Origin: 13-2-20CM-66-19 sp963824395
Lineage (GTDB): Bacteria; Pseudomonadota; Gammaproteobacteria; Steroidobacterales; Steroidobacteraceae
Length of the DNA stretch: 64,000 nt
Assembly (NCBI GenBank): GCA_963824395.1
Contig: CAWGPF010000001.1
Span: forward strand, 620,001-684,000
Direction: 5' to 3'
The position numbers and the translations under genes were made by a program. The notes under the pieces were generated by a model. It was not told where the DNA came from. It did not search any database and saw only the letters and a list, made by a program, of their open reading frames with translations. Positions within the stretch are counted from its first letter, which is position 1, and every line of letters begins with the position of its first letter. Shown in pieces: positions 8,146 through 17,090 of the stretch.

Positions 8146-10130
8146 TGAGTGTCCCCGGCGCGCATGAGGTTGCGGTAAGCCACCAGCGCCCACAACGGGA
8201 AGTAGGCGCTGTAGCCGTGGTACTTCAGGTAGAACACCCGCGGGAACCCGGGCGCGGTGAAGCCCGCATCGCTCCACAGGCCGCGCGCGTTCTGGCTGCG
8301 CTGCAGGTACTCGATGCCGCGGCGCACGCTCTCGGAGCGCACCTGGCCTGCCGCCATCAGGCCCAAGAGCGCCCAGGCGCTCTGGAACGAGGTGCTCGGC
8401 GCCGGGCGGCGCTGGAGGGCGGCCTGGGCGTAGCTGTCGTTGCTCTCGCCCCAGCCGCCGTCGCTGTTCTGCCAGTCGCTCAGCCAGCGTACTCCCCGCG
8501 CGACCGCCGCGTCCTCGGGCCGCACGCGCGCCTGCGCCAGGGCCATCAGCACCGACCAGGTGCCGTAGATGTAGTTGCTCCCCCAGCGTCCGAACCAGGA
8601 GCCATCGGGTTCCTGTTCGCGGCGCAGGTAGGCGAGTGCGCGGGCGAGCGCGGGCTTGTCCTGCGCCCGGTCGCACACGGCGAGCGCGGTGACCACGCGC
8701 GCGGTGACATCGCTCGTGGGTGGATCCAGCAACGCGCCGTGATCGGCGAAGGGGATCTGGTTAAGGTTGTAATGAGTGTTATCGACATCGAAGGCCGCAA
8801 AGCCGCCGTTGCCGCTTTGCATGCCGACGAGCCAGTCGAGAGCGCGACTGATGGCGTGGGCGTAGGCCGGGTAGTCGCGCGAGCGGCGCATGGCCCAGGC
8901 GATCACGGCCGTGTCATCGAGGTCCGGGTAGAAGTCGTTCTTGTACTGGAACGCCCAGCCACCACCGGCCAGATGCGGGCGGCTGCGCCGCCAGTCCCCG
9001 GGCTGGGTCAGGAGCTGCTCGCCCTTGAGCCACTGCAGGGCGCGCTCGGCGGCGAGCATCGAGTCATCGCCGCCCTCCTCCTGCATCGCCAGTGCGGCCA
9101 GCGCGGAATCCCACACCGGCGACAGGCACGGCTGGCAGTAGGCGCTGTCCTCGTTCACCACGAGGAGCTTATCGATCGCGCGTCGGGCGATCATGCGGTG
9201 CGGGTTGTCCTTCGGGTAACCGAGTACCACGAACGCCTCGAGCGCATTCACCATCGCCGGAAAGATGGCGCCGAGGCCGTCCTCGCCGTTGAGGCGCTCG
9301 ATCGTCCAGGCCTCGGCGCGCGCCAGGGCGCGCCGGCGCATGGCCTGCGGGATGAAAGGATCGATGCGGCGCGCACAGCGGTCGAGCAGCAGGAAGGCGC
9401 GGGCCAGACGCCCGGCCCGTCCTGCGGGCACGGGGAAGTAGTGCGCTTCCTCCTCGGGTGGAATGACGAACAGCTCCGCCACCCCGACCCCTCCGGGGTT
9501 CTGGGCGCGCGGCCTGAGCGTGCACAGGATGAACAGCGGCACCATCACCGTGCGCGACCAGTACGACACCTTGTCCAGGTGGAACGGGAACCAGCGCGGC
9601 AAAAGCATGATCTCGACCGGGATGTAGGGCACGGCGCGCCACGGCACCTGACCGAAGAGCGCGAGCGCGATGCGCGTGAACACGTTGGCACGCGCAGCGC
9701 CACCGCGGGCGAGGATCGCCTGGCGGGCCCGCACCATGTGCGGTGCATGGATGTCATCGCCGGCAAGCTTCAGGGCGTAGTAAGCCTTCACCGTGCAGCT
9801 GATATCGAGGTCGCCGCCCTGATAGAGCGGCCAGCCGCCGTGGGCGGCCTGCCGCGCGCGCAGGTAGGTGGCGATCTTCTTCTCCAGGAGCGGCTCGGAC
9901 TCCCCGAGAAAGCGCAGCATCATGATGTATTCGGCCGGGATGGTGCAGTCGGCCTCCAGCTCGAACACCCAGTAACCCGCCCGGCCCTGCAGGGCGGCGA
10001 GCGCAGCGCGGCCGGCGGCGATGGTGCGATCCAGCGCCGAACCCTGCACCAGCCGGGCATTGGAGCGCGCCGGAGTGGATGCCAGGGCCTCGGCGGCCTC
10101 CGCGGCGGACAGGGGCGAGGTGCGATTCAA
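8142..10130 (-). CDS. shc: Squalene-hopene cyclase
   Basis: A monotopic membrane cyclase that converts squalene to hopene or diplopterol. With the TTG start at 10130 it is 662 residues, a normal length. The catalytic acid motif is DLDDTA at residues 403-408. Repeated QW-type motifs are visible (GGWPLYQGGD near the N-terminus, SGNGGFAAFD, DGSWFGRWGSNYIYG, DGGWGES). The same frame remains open upstream to 10442, but that extension is Arg/Pro-rich and overlaps the squalene synthase gene. The TTG overlaps the synthase stop (TTGA), indicating coupled translation. The gene is central to the hopanoid operon. Confidence 0.95.
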   Translation of the reverse strand: MNRTSPLSAAEAAEALASTPARSNARLVQGSALDRTIAAGRAALAALQGRAGYWVFELEADCTIPAEYIMMLRFLGESEPLLEKKIATYLRARQAAHGGWPLYQGGDLDISCTVKAYYALKLAGDDIHAPHMVRARQAILARGGAARANVFTRIALALFGQVPWRAVPYIPVEIMLLPRWFPFHLDKVSYWSRTVMVPLFILCTLRPRAQNPGGVGVAELFVIPPEEEAHYFPVPAGRAGRLARAFLLLDRCARRIDPFIPQAMRRRALARAEAWTIERLNGEDGLGAIFPAMVNALEAFVVLGYPKDNPHRMIARRAIDKLLVVNEDSAYCQPCLSPVWDSALAALAMQEEGGDDSMLAAERALQWLKGEQLLTQPGDWRRSRPHLAGGGWAFQYKNDFYPDLDDTAVIAWAMRRSRDYPAYAHAISRALDWLVGMQSGNGGFAAFDVDNTHYNLNQIPFADHGALLDPPTSDVTARVVTALAVCDRAQDKPALARALAYLRREQEPDGSWFGRWGSNYIYGTWSVLMALAQARVRPEDAAVARGVRWLSDWQNSDGGWGESNDSYAQAALQRRPAPSTSFQSAWALLGLMAAGQVRSESVRRGIEYLQRSQNARGLWSDAGFTAPGFPRVFYLKYHGYSAYFPLWALVAYRNLMRAGDTH

Positions 10131-11287
10131 CGGCCGGAACTCCCTTCGCGACGCAGGTCCTGCGCGTGATGCGAAACAGCGTGAGAAAAATCGGGTTCGG
10201 CGTGCGCTGCGGGAGCGGGCAGGCGGCCGGGGACGTAGGGCGCGCCGAGTGGCGCCAGCGGCAGGCCCGCGGCGGCGATGTCGAACAGGCGCCGCAGCAG
10301 CCAGTCCTGGCGCACGCTTAAGTTGCTCAGCTGGGTCGTGATGCCCACCGCGGCATGCGAGATCTTCACCTGCGCACCGCTCGTGAAGCCGGGGGTCTGT
10401 TGTATGCGGCGCAGCGTGAGCACCGCAAGGCCGATCGCCCACAGACAGAAGCGGCGGATCCCGACCTCGGAGGCCGGGATGAGGAGCGTGAAGGACAGCG
10501 CATTGCGCAGGTGCGCGTGTGCCACGCCGATCAGCTCGCTCATGCCGGCTGCGAAGCCTGCGGGCTGCTGCTCGACCCTGAGCGTTGCCAGATCCACGCC
10601 GTGGCGGCTGAAGACCTCGCGCGGCAGCCAGCAGGCGCCGCGCTCGCGGTCCTCCCAGACATCCTTGAGGATGTTGGTCATCTGCAGGCCCTGCGCAAAG
10701 GACACCCCGAGGCGCTCCATACCGGCGCGCTCGCGCTCGATCGCCGGGGAGTAGGCGCAGAACAGCTGCGTCAGCATCTCCCCGACCACGCCGGCCACGT
10801 AGTAGCAGTAATCGTCCAGATCACTCATGCGCGCGAGCCCGTTGGTGCTCGCGATGCACTGGAACTGGTGCATGCCGTCGCACATGACTTCGGCGCAGCG
10901 CTCGATGGCGAGCCGCTGCGGCGCCGCGAGCGAGGCGGTCAGGCGCACGATGCGGCCCATGTTCAGGACCAGCTCGCGCTCGGCCGCCAGCGTGCCCTCG
11001 GAGAGGCGCGGCACGAGGTCGCGCACCAGCTGGGCGGCCTCCTCACGTCCGGTCAGCACCGCCACAAAACGGTGCAGAAGTCCCAGCCGGGCGGCCGCCG
11101 AGGAGGTCGTCTGGTCCTCGATAGTGTCGGCGATCCGACACACCAGGTACGCATTGGTCACCCCGATGCGCAGCGCCGGGGGGAGCTGGGGGATCGTCAG
11201 CGCAAACGTGCGCGAGACGTGGGGAAGAATCTGATCCTGATAGGCCTCGTCCGGCGCGGTGGAATCCATAGGAACAGTGTCTCGCAT
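10127..11287 (-). CDS. sqs: Squalene synthase (single-enzyme type)
   Basis: A trans-isoprenyl diphosphate synthase-fold protein of 386 residues. The first Asp-rich motif RIADTIED (D54-D58), the YCYYVAGVVGEMLTQLF helix and the second Asp-rich motif DVWEDRERG are all visible. The YYVAG-VGE pattern and the C-terminal hydrophobic region resemble eukaryotic-type and Methylococcus-type squalene synthases, which join two farnesyl diphosphates and reduce the product in one enzyme. The paired HpnC/HpnD with HpnE found in many Hpn clusters is not present here. Its stop overlaps the cyclase start. A second Met at residue 7 is an alternative start; neither has a clear ribosome-binding site. Confidence 0.88.
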   Translation of the reverse strand: MRDTVPMDSTAPDEAYQDQILPHVSRTFALTIPQLPPALRIGVTNAYLVCRIADTIEDQTTSSAAARLGLLHRFVAVLTGREEAAQLVRDLVPRLSEGTLAAERELVLNMGRIVRLTASLAAPQRLAIERCAEVMCDGMHQFQCIASTNGLARMSDLDDYCYYVAGVVGEMLTQLFCAYSPAIERERAGMERLGVSFAQGLQMTNILKDVWEDRERGACWLPREVFSRHGVDLATLRVEQQPAGFAAGMSELIGVAHAHLRNALSFTLLIPASEVGIRRFCLWAIGLAVLTLRRIQQTPGFTSGAQVKISHAAVGITTQLSNLSVRQDWLLRRLFDIAAAGLPLAPLGAPYVPGRLPAPAAHAEPDFSHAVSHHAQDLRREGSSGR

Positions 11288-11573
11288 GAAGTAGCGGGTC
11301 GCAATTGGCAGGCCCCGGCCGGGGCCTTGGGGCGGACGTTGCGGGTATACTACCTACAATGCGCCGCGCGCCGGAGGAGCCTTCGCTCCGGGTCAGACTG
11401 CGGTTCCCCCGCGGACCTGCGGGCGCATGGCAGACTGAACTCGCCACCGAACTGCGCCGCCACCCGGGCGATCCGGGCGGCAACCTGTTAGTCCAATGTG
11501 GCGGGCCCCACGAGCGCCGTTGGAGCCCAGCGCCCCGGGGGCACGCCGCGCTCGCCTGGCGCGCACCGCCGTG
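11288..11573. other. 286-bp non-coding interval inside the hopanoid gene run
   Basis: This is the only long gap between ispA and squalene synthase. It contains a TATACT hexamer at 11346-11351 on the plus strand without a good -35. Several GC-rich inverted repeats follow: CCGGAG/CTCCGG at 11371-11391, CCCGG/CCGGG with outer GCC/GGC pairs at about 11458-11482, and GTGG/CCAC at about 11499-11512. On the minus strand it is the leader of the squalene synthase gene. I could not match it to SRP, 6S, tmRNA or RNase P RNA. GC-rich hairpins are also expected by chance here. Confidence 0.4.
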
Positions 11574-12506
11574 TCAGTAGCTGCGCGCGAGCAGCCAGCC
11601 GGCGAGCTGGCGCAGCGGCTCGGCGCGTACGCCAAAGGGCTCGAGCGACTGCAGCGCCTGCGCATGCAGCAGGCGCACGCGCTCCTGGGAGGCCGGCACC
11701 CCGAGCACCGACGGATGGGTGGGCTTGGCGCGCTCGCTGTCCGCACCCACCGCCTTGCCGAGCGTGCTCACGTCGCCCAGCACGTCCAGCAGGTCGTCCT
11801 GGATCTGGAACGCCAGCCCGATCGGGTCCACGAATCCGGCGAGCGCCTGGTAGAGGCGACTCTCGAGCGAGGGCACGCAGCTCGCGGCCATGAGGACGCT
11901 GGCGCGGATCAGGGCACCGGTCTTGCGCTCGTGCATCTCCTCGATCTGGGCGACGCTCAGCGCCGTCCCCTGGGCTGCGAGGTCTATGGCCTGGCCCCCG
12001 GCCATGCCGAAGGTGCCACTGGCCTCCCCGAGAAGCTCGATGAGGCGCAGCCGGGTGGCTGGTGTGGCCGTCAGCGTCGCATCGCAGGCGAGCACCTGGA
12101 AGGCGAGTGACTGCAGCGCATCCCCGGTGAGGATGGCGGTCGCCTCGTCGAAGGCCTTGTGACAGGTGGGGCGGCCGCGGCGCAGGTCATCGTTGTCCAT
12201 CGCCGGCAGGTCATCGTGCACCAACGAGTAGACGTGCACGAATTCGATCGCGCAGGCGACGGACTCGACCTCGGCATCCTCCAGCCCGAGCGTGCGTGCG
12301 GTGGCAAACACCAGCGCCGGACGGATGCGCTTGCCGCCGCCGAGCACGCTGTAGCGCATGGCCTCGTGCAGCCGCGCGGGCACCGCCAAAGGATCCGGCA
12401 GGCGCCGGGCGAGCGCCTCCTCCATGCGTACCTGCCACGATTTGAGCAGGGCGGGAAACTCCGCGAAGTCCGTAGCCGCAAGCGGGGCTGCGAGTGCGCT
12501 CTTCAA
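11574..12506 (-). CDS. ispA: Farnesyl diphosphate synthase
   Basis: A short-chain all-trans polyprenyl diphosphate synthase of 310 residues that makes farnesyl diphosphate from IPP and DMAPP. The first Asp-rich motif is DDLPAMDNDDLRRG (D98, D99, D104) with the bacterial four-residue spacing. The second is FQIQDDLLDVLGD. GGGKRIRP near residue 57 binds the allylic diphosphate. It lies 20 bp after hpnH ends and supplies the C15 substrate for squalene synthase. Confidence 0.95.
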   Translation of the reverse strand: MKSALAAPLAATDFAEFPALLKSWQVRMEEALARRLPDPLAVPARLHEAMRYSVLGGGKRIRPALVFATARTLGLEDAEVESVACAIEFVHVYSLVHDDLPAMDNDDLRRGRPTCHKAFDEATAILTGDALQSLAFQVLACDATLTATPATRLRLIELLGEASGTFGMAGGQAIDLAAQGTALSVAQIEEMHERKTGALIRASVLMAASCVPSLESRLYQALAGFVDPIGLAFQIQDDLLDVLGDVSTLGKAVGADSERAKPTHPSVLGVPASQERVRLLHAQALQSLEPFGVRAEPLRQLAGWLLARSY

Positions 12507-12526
12507 CTGGCGGTCCTCGGCGGGTG

Positions 12527-13684
12527 CTACTGCACGCGCTCGGCTTCGGGCTCGCGGTTGGCGCGCGTGATCGCCGACACCGGGATCGTCGCCACCGTGC
12601 GCGCGCGGTCCTGGTAGGTCACGGGCGGGTTGGGCGCCATGGCGCCGCTGGTGCGCGGCCCGAGCAGTGCCACTTTGAGTGCCTTGAGCGGGTGGCTGAA
12701 GGCATCGTTGACCGCCGTGCCTTCGAAACCGCAGTGCGCCATGCAGTTGTCACAGGCGGGATTGCGGCCGACGCCGTAAGCGTCCCAGTTGGTGTCCTCC
12801 ATGAGCGAGCGGAAGGTGTCCGCGTAACCCTCATCGGTGAGGAGGTAGCAGGGGCGCTGCCAGCCAAAGACGTTGTAGGTCGGCGTGCTCCAGGGCGTGC
12901 ACTGGTAGGCCTGGTTGCCGGCGAGGAAGTCGAGGAACAGGCTCGAGTGGTTGAACGACCAGCGGCGCCGGCTCGGCGTGCCGGCGGCGGGCAGCCGTCC
13001 GCGCTTGAAGATCTCGCGGAACAGAGTGCGGCTCGCGCTGCGCCCGAGAAAGACATCCTGGCGCGGGGCGTGCTGGTAGCTGTAGCCCGGGGACACCGTG
13101 ATGCCCTCGATGCCGAGCGCCATCGCCTCGTCGAAGAACTGCGCCACGTGGTCCGGGTTCTCACCGCTGAAGAGGGTGCAGTTCACCGTGACGCGAAAGC
13201 CCTTGCCGCGCGCCAGGCGGATCGCGGCCACCGCCTTGTCGAACACGCCCTCCTGGCACACCGACTCATCGTGGCGCTCGCGGCTGCCATCCAGATGGAT
13301 GGAGAACGTGAGGTAGGGCGAGGGCTGGTACTCGTCGATGTGCTTCGGCAGCAGGATCGCGTTGGTGCACAGGTACACGAAGCGCTTGCGCGCCACGATG
13401 CCGGCGACGAGCTCGGGCATCTCGCGGTGGATGAGCGGTTCACCGCCGGGGATGGATACCATCGGCGCGCCGGACTCATCCACGGCGTGCAGCGCATCGG
13501 CCACGCTCATGCGCTTCTGCAGGATCTCCTTCGGATAGTCGATCTTGCCGCAGCCTGCGCAGGCCAGGTTGCACTGGAACAGCGGCTCCAGCATCAGCAC
13601 CAGTGGATAACGCTTTACGCCGCGCAGCCTGCGGCCGGCGATATAGCGCCCGACGCGATACGCCTGAATCAGTGGTACGCCCAA
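12527..13684 (-). CDS. hpnH: HpnH, adenosylhopane-forming radical SAM enzyme
   Basis: A radical SAM enzyme of 385 residues. HpnH adds the 5'-deoxyadenosyl radical to diploptene to make adenosylhopane. The cluster-binding C38-x3-C42-x2-C45 lies in FQCNLACAGCGKIDYP, followed by SIPGGEPL for SAM binding. I placed the start at TTG 13684, because an AGGAGG stands 4 nt upstream and the protein then begins GVPLIQAYRVGRYI, the usual HpnH beginning; an ATG at 13744 would overlap idi. C-terminal Cys residues (CDNCMAHCGFEG) are also typical. It follows idi by 8 bp. Confidence 0.93.
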   Translation of the reverse strand: MGVPLIQAYRVGRYIAGRRLRGVKRYPLVLMLEPLFQCNLACAGCGKIDYPKEILQKRMSVADALHAVDESGAPMVSIPGGEPLIHREMPELVAGIVARKRFVYLCTNAILLPKHIDEYQPSPYLTFSIHLDGSRERHDESVCQEGVFDKAVAAIRLARGKGFRVTVNCTLFSGENPDHVAQFFDEAMALGIEGITVSPGYSYQHAPRQDVFLGRSASRTLFREIFKRGRLPAAGTPSRRRWSFNHSSLFLDFLAGNQAYQCTPWSTPTYNVFGWQRPCYLLTDEGYADTFRSLMEDTNWDAYGVGRNPACDNCMAHCGFEGTAVNDAFSHPLKALKVALLGPRTSGAMAPNPPVTYQDRARTVATIPVSAITRANREPEAERVQ

Positions 13685-13692
13685 TCCGCCTC

Positions 13693-14253
13693 CTACTTCA
13701 AAGACCGCAGATCCGCGCGATGATCGCGCCAGATCCGCTCCCATTCCATTCTGAACCAGGGGGTGAATTTCTCCACGCCCGGTTCAGCCAGCTCAGCCTC
13801 GAGCGCCTCAGGGCCGATCCAGCGCCAGGCGTGGATCTCCTGCGGGTCGATGCGCAGGGGCTCACTCGAGCGCCCGATGTACACCGAGCATAGCTCCTGC
13901 TCGGCCCCCTCATCATCGAATCGCGCCTGGTACTGGAACTTGAACAGGTACTGCAGCGCACAGCTGATACCGAGTTCCTCGCGCAGACGCCGATGGCTGG
14001 CCGCCTCCAGCGACTCCGCGCGGCGCGGGTGGCTGCAACAGCTGTTCGACCAGTACAGCGGCCACAGCCGCTTGCCGGCGCCGCGCTGCTGCAGCAAGAG
14101 CTCGCCCCGCTCGTTGAAGATCAACAGCGAGAAGGCGCGGTGCAGCACGCCGCTGCCGTCGTGGCAGGCGCTCTTGCCGAGGAACCCGACCTCGCGGTCG
14201 GTCGCATCAACCAGGATGAGTTGCTCGGTGTCGGGGGCGTCGTCGTAGGCCAT
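13693..14253 (-). CDS. idi: Isopentenyl-diphosphate delta-isomerase, type I
   Basis: A Nudix-fold isomerase of 186 residues that interconverts IPP and DMAPP. NSCCSHPR carries the catalytic Cys and metal-binding His. The Nudix helix is SLEAASHRRLREELGI, and the late EIHAWRWIGPEAL stretch is conserved. It is the first gene of the isoprenoid/hopanoid operon and shares the strand with hpnH and ispA, so it balances the C5 pool for farnesyl diphosphate formation. A candidate promoter stands about 40 bp upstream. Confidence 0.95.
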   Translation of the reverse strand: MAYDDAPDTEQLILVDATDREVGFLGKSACHDGSGVLHRAFSLLIFNERGELLLQQRGAGKRLWPLYWSNSCCSHPRRAESLEAASHRRLREELGISCALQYLFKFQYQARFDDEGAEQELCSVYIGRSSEPLRIDPQEIHAWRWIGPEALEAELAEPGVEKFTPWFRMEWERIWRDHRADLRSLK

Positions 14254-14291
14254 CGCGGAACTGATCGAATTCAGGCTGAAAACTCCTACAC

Positions 14292-14320
14292 CGTATACAG
14301 GCTTGATTATGCAAGGCCAA
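14292..14320 (-). promoter_or_regulatory. Candidate sigma-70 promoter of the idi-hpnH-ispA operon
   Basis: Read on the minus strand, TTGGCC (14320-14315) and TATACG (14297-14292) are separated by 17 nt. Each hexamer matches the consensus at four of six positions. The predicted transcript start near 14285 gives a leader of about 30 nt before the idi ATG. This is the most AT-rich part of the gap. Confidence 0.35.
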
Positions 14321-14477
14321 TAGGTCGTCGGGGGGAGTTTGCGACCGCCGACTCGGTGAGCGTGAATAATAGCTGAACGGGGCGGCTCACGCGCTGCGCG
14401 CCCGGATACCCGGCCCTTGGGCCACCCCGCGCAGGTTAAGACGCCACGGCGGCCCTGGTGTTCACCCTGATCCGCCC

Positions 14478-15665
14478 TTAAGCGGCAGCCACCAGGCTGC
14501 GCAGGCGGGCAAGATCGGCGTGGCGCGTCGCCAGATCCCCCCGCGGGGCGGCGATGCGCATGTCGCGCAGCACCTCGAGCGAGCGCAGCAGTACCGGCAG
14601 CGGCGGCCCGCTCGCGGTGACACCCTCAAGCTCCGCCTCCCCGAGGCGCGAGGCCGGAGCCTCGATGAAGCGCGCGACCAGCTGTTCGTGGTGCTGCGCG
14701 GCGCTGCGGCCGAACAGGTCGGCAATCTCCAGGTAGGCACGCGCGCTCTTCTGGAACCAGGGCTGCTGCGCGTGCGCGGGCGCCAACTGCAGGAGCTCAT
14801 CCAGCAGACTCATGCGCGTCATGCACTCGCGCAGGCGCTGCTGGTCCTGCGGCAGCATGTAGAGCATTTTGTCCACCAGCAGCTGCGCGTAGTAGGCATC
14901 GCTCGCCCGGCACAGCCCGAGCAGCAGGTCGAGCTCGTTGATGCCGGAGAAATCCCCGGCGTTGGCGCCGCGGTATTCCTGGCGACCTACGCGGTAGGGT
15001 TTGTAGTACGGACGCACGCAGTAGAAGAAGCGCTCGACGTCGAGCCGCTCGAACAGGCGGCGGTTGACCTCGAGCACCTCGCGCAGCGCCTGCGCGGCGG
15101 CTGCGAAACACACGTCGGTGACCGGATTGGATACCCCGAGATACACCACCTGCATGAGCGCGTCCGCGGCGCGCTGCAGCGCGAGGATGCCGCGGGTGTT
15201 CTCATCGATGAACAGATACTCATCGGGCAGCGTGGTGAAGCTCTTGCGCAGCCCCGCAACCGCCCGGTTACGGCTGGCCAGGTGGCTCGTGGCAAAGCGC
15301 GGCGCCATCCCGAGTGAGGCGCCGACGTGCAGCGCGAGCGAGGAGGCCTCGGCGAAGGGTGAGCGCTCCTCGCGCGCCGGATTGGTCAGTTCGTGGCGGC
15401 GCAGCGCCCCGAGGTACATGCCGACGTTACCGAGCACGCCGAAGGCACTGTCGAAGCCATCCCCGGTGTTGCCCTCGGCGAGCAGCGCCTGCACATGCAC
15501 CCGCCCCTCATCGCGCAGCTGCGCCTTAATGGGCTCGCCGATGCCGAGGACGCGCGCGCGCTGCTCCTGCGCGAAGTAGAGGTTCTCGAGCGCCGTGTTC
15601 ATCTCGATGAACCCGGTGCGGATCCAGTGATCGAAGGCGGCGGCTTTGGCACTCAGTTGCGACAC
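14478..15665 (-). CDS. PrnB-like haem dioxygenase-superfamily protein (DUF1864)
   Basis: A 395-residue protein with the hallmark block FFYCVRPYYKPYRVGRQEYR followed by GANAGDFSGINELDLLLGLC, characteristic of the monodechloroaminopyrrolnitrin synthase (PrnB) family. PrnB is a haem protein of the tryptophan 2,3-dioxygenase/IDO superfamily that rearranges a chlorinated tryptophan during pyrrolnitrin synthesis. No other pyrrolnitrin genes (halogenases PrnA or PrnC) are nearby, so its substrate is probably different, perhaps another indole. It diverges from an MFS transporter across about 200 bp. Family assignment is confident; reaction is unknown. Confidence 0.8.
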   Translation of the reverse strand: MSQLSAKAAAFDHWIRTGFIEMNTALENLYFAQEQRARVLGIGEPIKAQLRDEGRVHVQALLAEGNTGDGFDSAFGVLGNVGMYLGALRRHELTNPAREERSPFAEASSLALHVGASLGMAPRFATSHLASRNRAVAGLRKSFTTLPDEYLFIDENTRGILALQRAADALMQVVYLGVSNPVTDVCFAAAAQALREVLEVNRRLFERLDVERFFYCVRPYYKPYRVGRQEYRGANAGDFSGINELDLLLGLCRASDAYYAQLLVDKMLYMLPQDQQRLRECMTRMSLLDELLQLAPAHAQQPWFQKSARAYLEIADLFGRSAAQHHEQLVARFIEAPASRLGEAELEGVTASGPPLPVLLRSLEVLRDMRIAAPRGDLATRHADLARLRSLVAAA

Positions 15666-15862
15666 TTTGAGAATTCTCTTTCAGGGCCATCGGGGCGGGT
15701 GCTCCCCCGGGGGACGGGAGGCACAGCGCGCAAGGGTAGACCTTAAACGGCGCAGCCTGAAGCCGACCGCCGGGTTCTCCTTCTAACCCCTTTAAATCAA
15801 TGGGTTATACTCGACCGCGGCGCCGTACACTGTAAGCACGCTAAGTCACCTCCCAAGCTTCC

Positions 15863-17065
15863 ATGGACCACGAATCCAACTCCGCGGCCGCTGCGCAGGA
15901 GCGGCCCGGCGCGACCACGCTGCGGGCGCTCATCGGGGCCATCGCCGGCATATCGGTCATGGGACTGGCGACCGGGGTGACGCTGCCGCTCGTGTCACTG
16001 CGCCTCATCGAGGCTGGGGCCTCCTCCACCGCCATCGCGGTCATGGCGGCACTGCCAGCCCTCGGTACGATCGGCATGTCCTTCTTTCTGGCCTCCCTCA
16101 CCCGCAGGCTCGGCGCCAAGATCCTGCTGGTGGTCGGGATAGCGCTCTCGGGCCTGTGCGTTCTCATCCTCGCCACTCCGTACGCGCCCCTCCCCTGGGT
16201 GCTCTCGCGGCTCGGGACCGGTGTCTCCGCCAGCATCCTTTTCGGGCTCGGTGAGGCGCGCATCCTGGAGATCAGCGGCGATGAGGCGCGTGGACGCTGG
16301 ACCGGCCTGTACGCAACCACCCTCACGGCCTGCCAGTTCGCAGGTCCGACCATGCTGGCGCTGCTCGGCACCACTTCCGGGTTGCCCCTCTACGTCGCCG
16401 CCGCGCTGCACGTCGTATCCGGAGCGTTCGTGGTCGGCAGCCGCTGGCGCGAGAGCGCGCCGCCGGCGCCGCAGGCCGCACTCACGCTGACCGGCTTCCT
16501 GCGCAGCTCACTGCCGCTGGCGAGCGCGGTGCTGTTCTTCGCCATGTTCGACAGTGCCGTGCTGTCACTGCTGCCCGTGTACGGACTGACGCTTGGTATG
16601 GCGACCCGCCTCGCGATCCTGCTGGTGACCGTGGTATTCCTCGGCGACGCCTGCCTGCAGATCCCGATCGGCTGGGTGGCAGACCGCTTCGGGCGGCCCG
16701 TCGCGCACCGCGCCTGCGCACTCATCACGGCGCTCACGGCCTTCGCCCTGTGCGCAGGCGCCGCCGCGACGCCCGCCCTGTGGCTGTGCCTCTTTCTCAT
16801 GGGGGGCACGGCGGGCGCGCTCTACACCCTCGCGATCGTCAGGCTGGGGGACCGCCTGCACGGCACGCGCCTGATCTCGGCCAACGCGTTCGTGGGCATG
16901 CTGTGGGGCGTCGGCGCACTGTGCGGGCCGGTGGCGGGAAGCCTCGCCATGGCGGCAATGCAGCCCCAGGGGCTGATGCTGTTCGTCGGCGCCGGCGCCC
17001 TCGGGTGTCTCGTTCTGATGCTGCGCGGCAGCCGGGCGGACCTGGAGCCGGCCCGCACACCGTAG
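15863..17065 (+). CDS. MFS transporter, 12 TM
   Basis: A 400-residue major-facilitator protein with regular hydrophobic segments and an MFS signature loop after TM2 (SLTRRLGAK) repeated in the second half (GWVADRFGRPVAHR). A short Ala/Gln-rich cytoplasmic N-terminus precedes TM1. It diverges from the PrnB-like gene, which suggests transport of that enzyme's substrate or product. A TATACT at 15806-15811 in an AT-rich patch may be its -10 element. A similar type of MFS protein occurs at 58189-59352, but the two are clearly different sequences. The cargo cannot be predicted. Confidence 0.85.
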   Translation: MDHESNSAAAAQERPGATTLRALIGAIAGISVMGLATGVTLPLVSLRLIEAGASSTAIAVMAALPALGTIGMSFFLASLTRRLGAKILLVVGIALSGLCVLILATPYAPLPWVLSRLGTGVSASILFGLGEARILEISGDEARGRWTGLYATTLTACQFAGPTMLALLGTTSGLPLYVAAALHVVSGAFVVGSRWRESAPPAPQAALTLTGFLRSSLPLASAVLFFAMFDSAVLSLLPVYGLTLGMATRLAILLVTVVFLGDACLQIPIGWVADRFGRPVAHRACALITALTAFALCAGAAATPALWLCLFLMGGTAGALYTLAIVRLGDRLHGTRLISANAFVGMLWGVGALCGPVAGSLAMAAMQPQGLMLFVGAGALGCLVLMLRGSRADLEPARTP

Positions 17066-17090
17066 CGTGCACCCGGACCGAACGCCCTGG

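Noticed and set aside
8145..10169. A 674-codon open frame on the plus strand
   Set aside because: Antisense to squalene-hopene cyclase, with no recognisable motif; the cyclase frame has all family motifs.
11346..11560. 6S, SRP, tmRNA or RNase P RNA in the gap before squalene synthase
   Set aside because: None of the conserved sequence blocks of these RNAs is present; only GC-rich hairpins.
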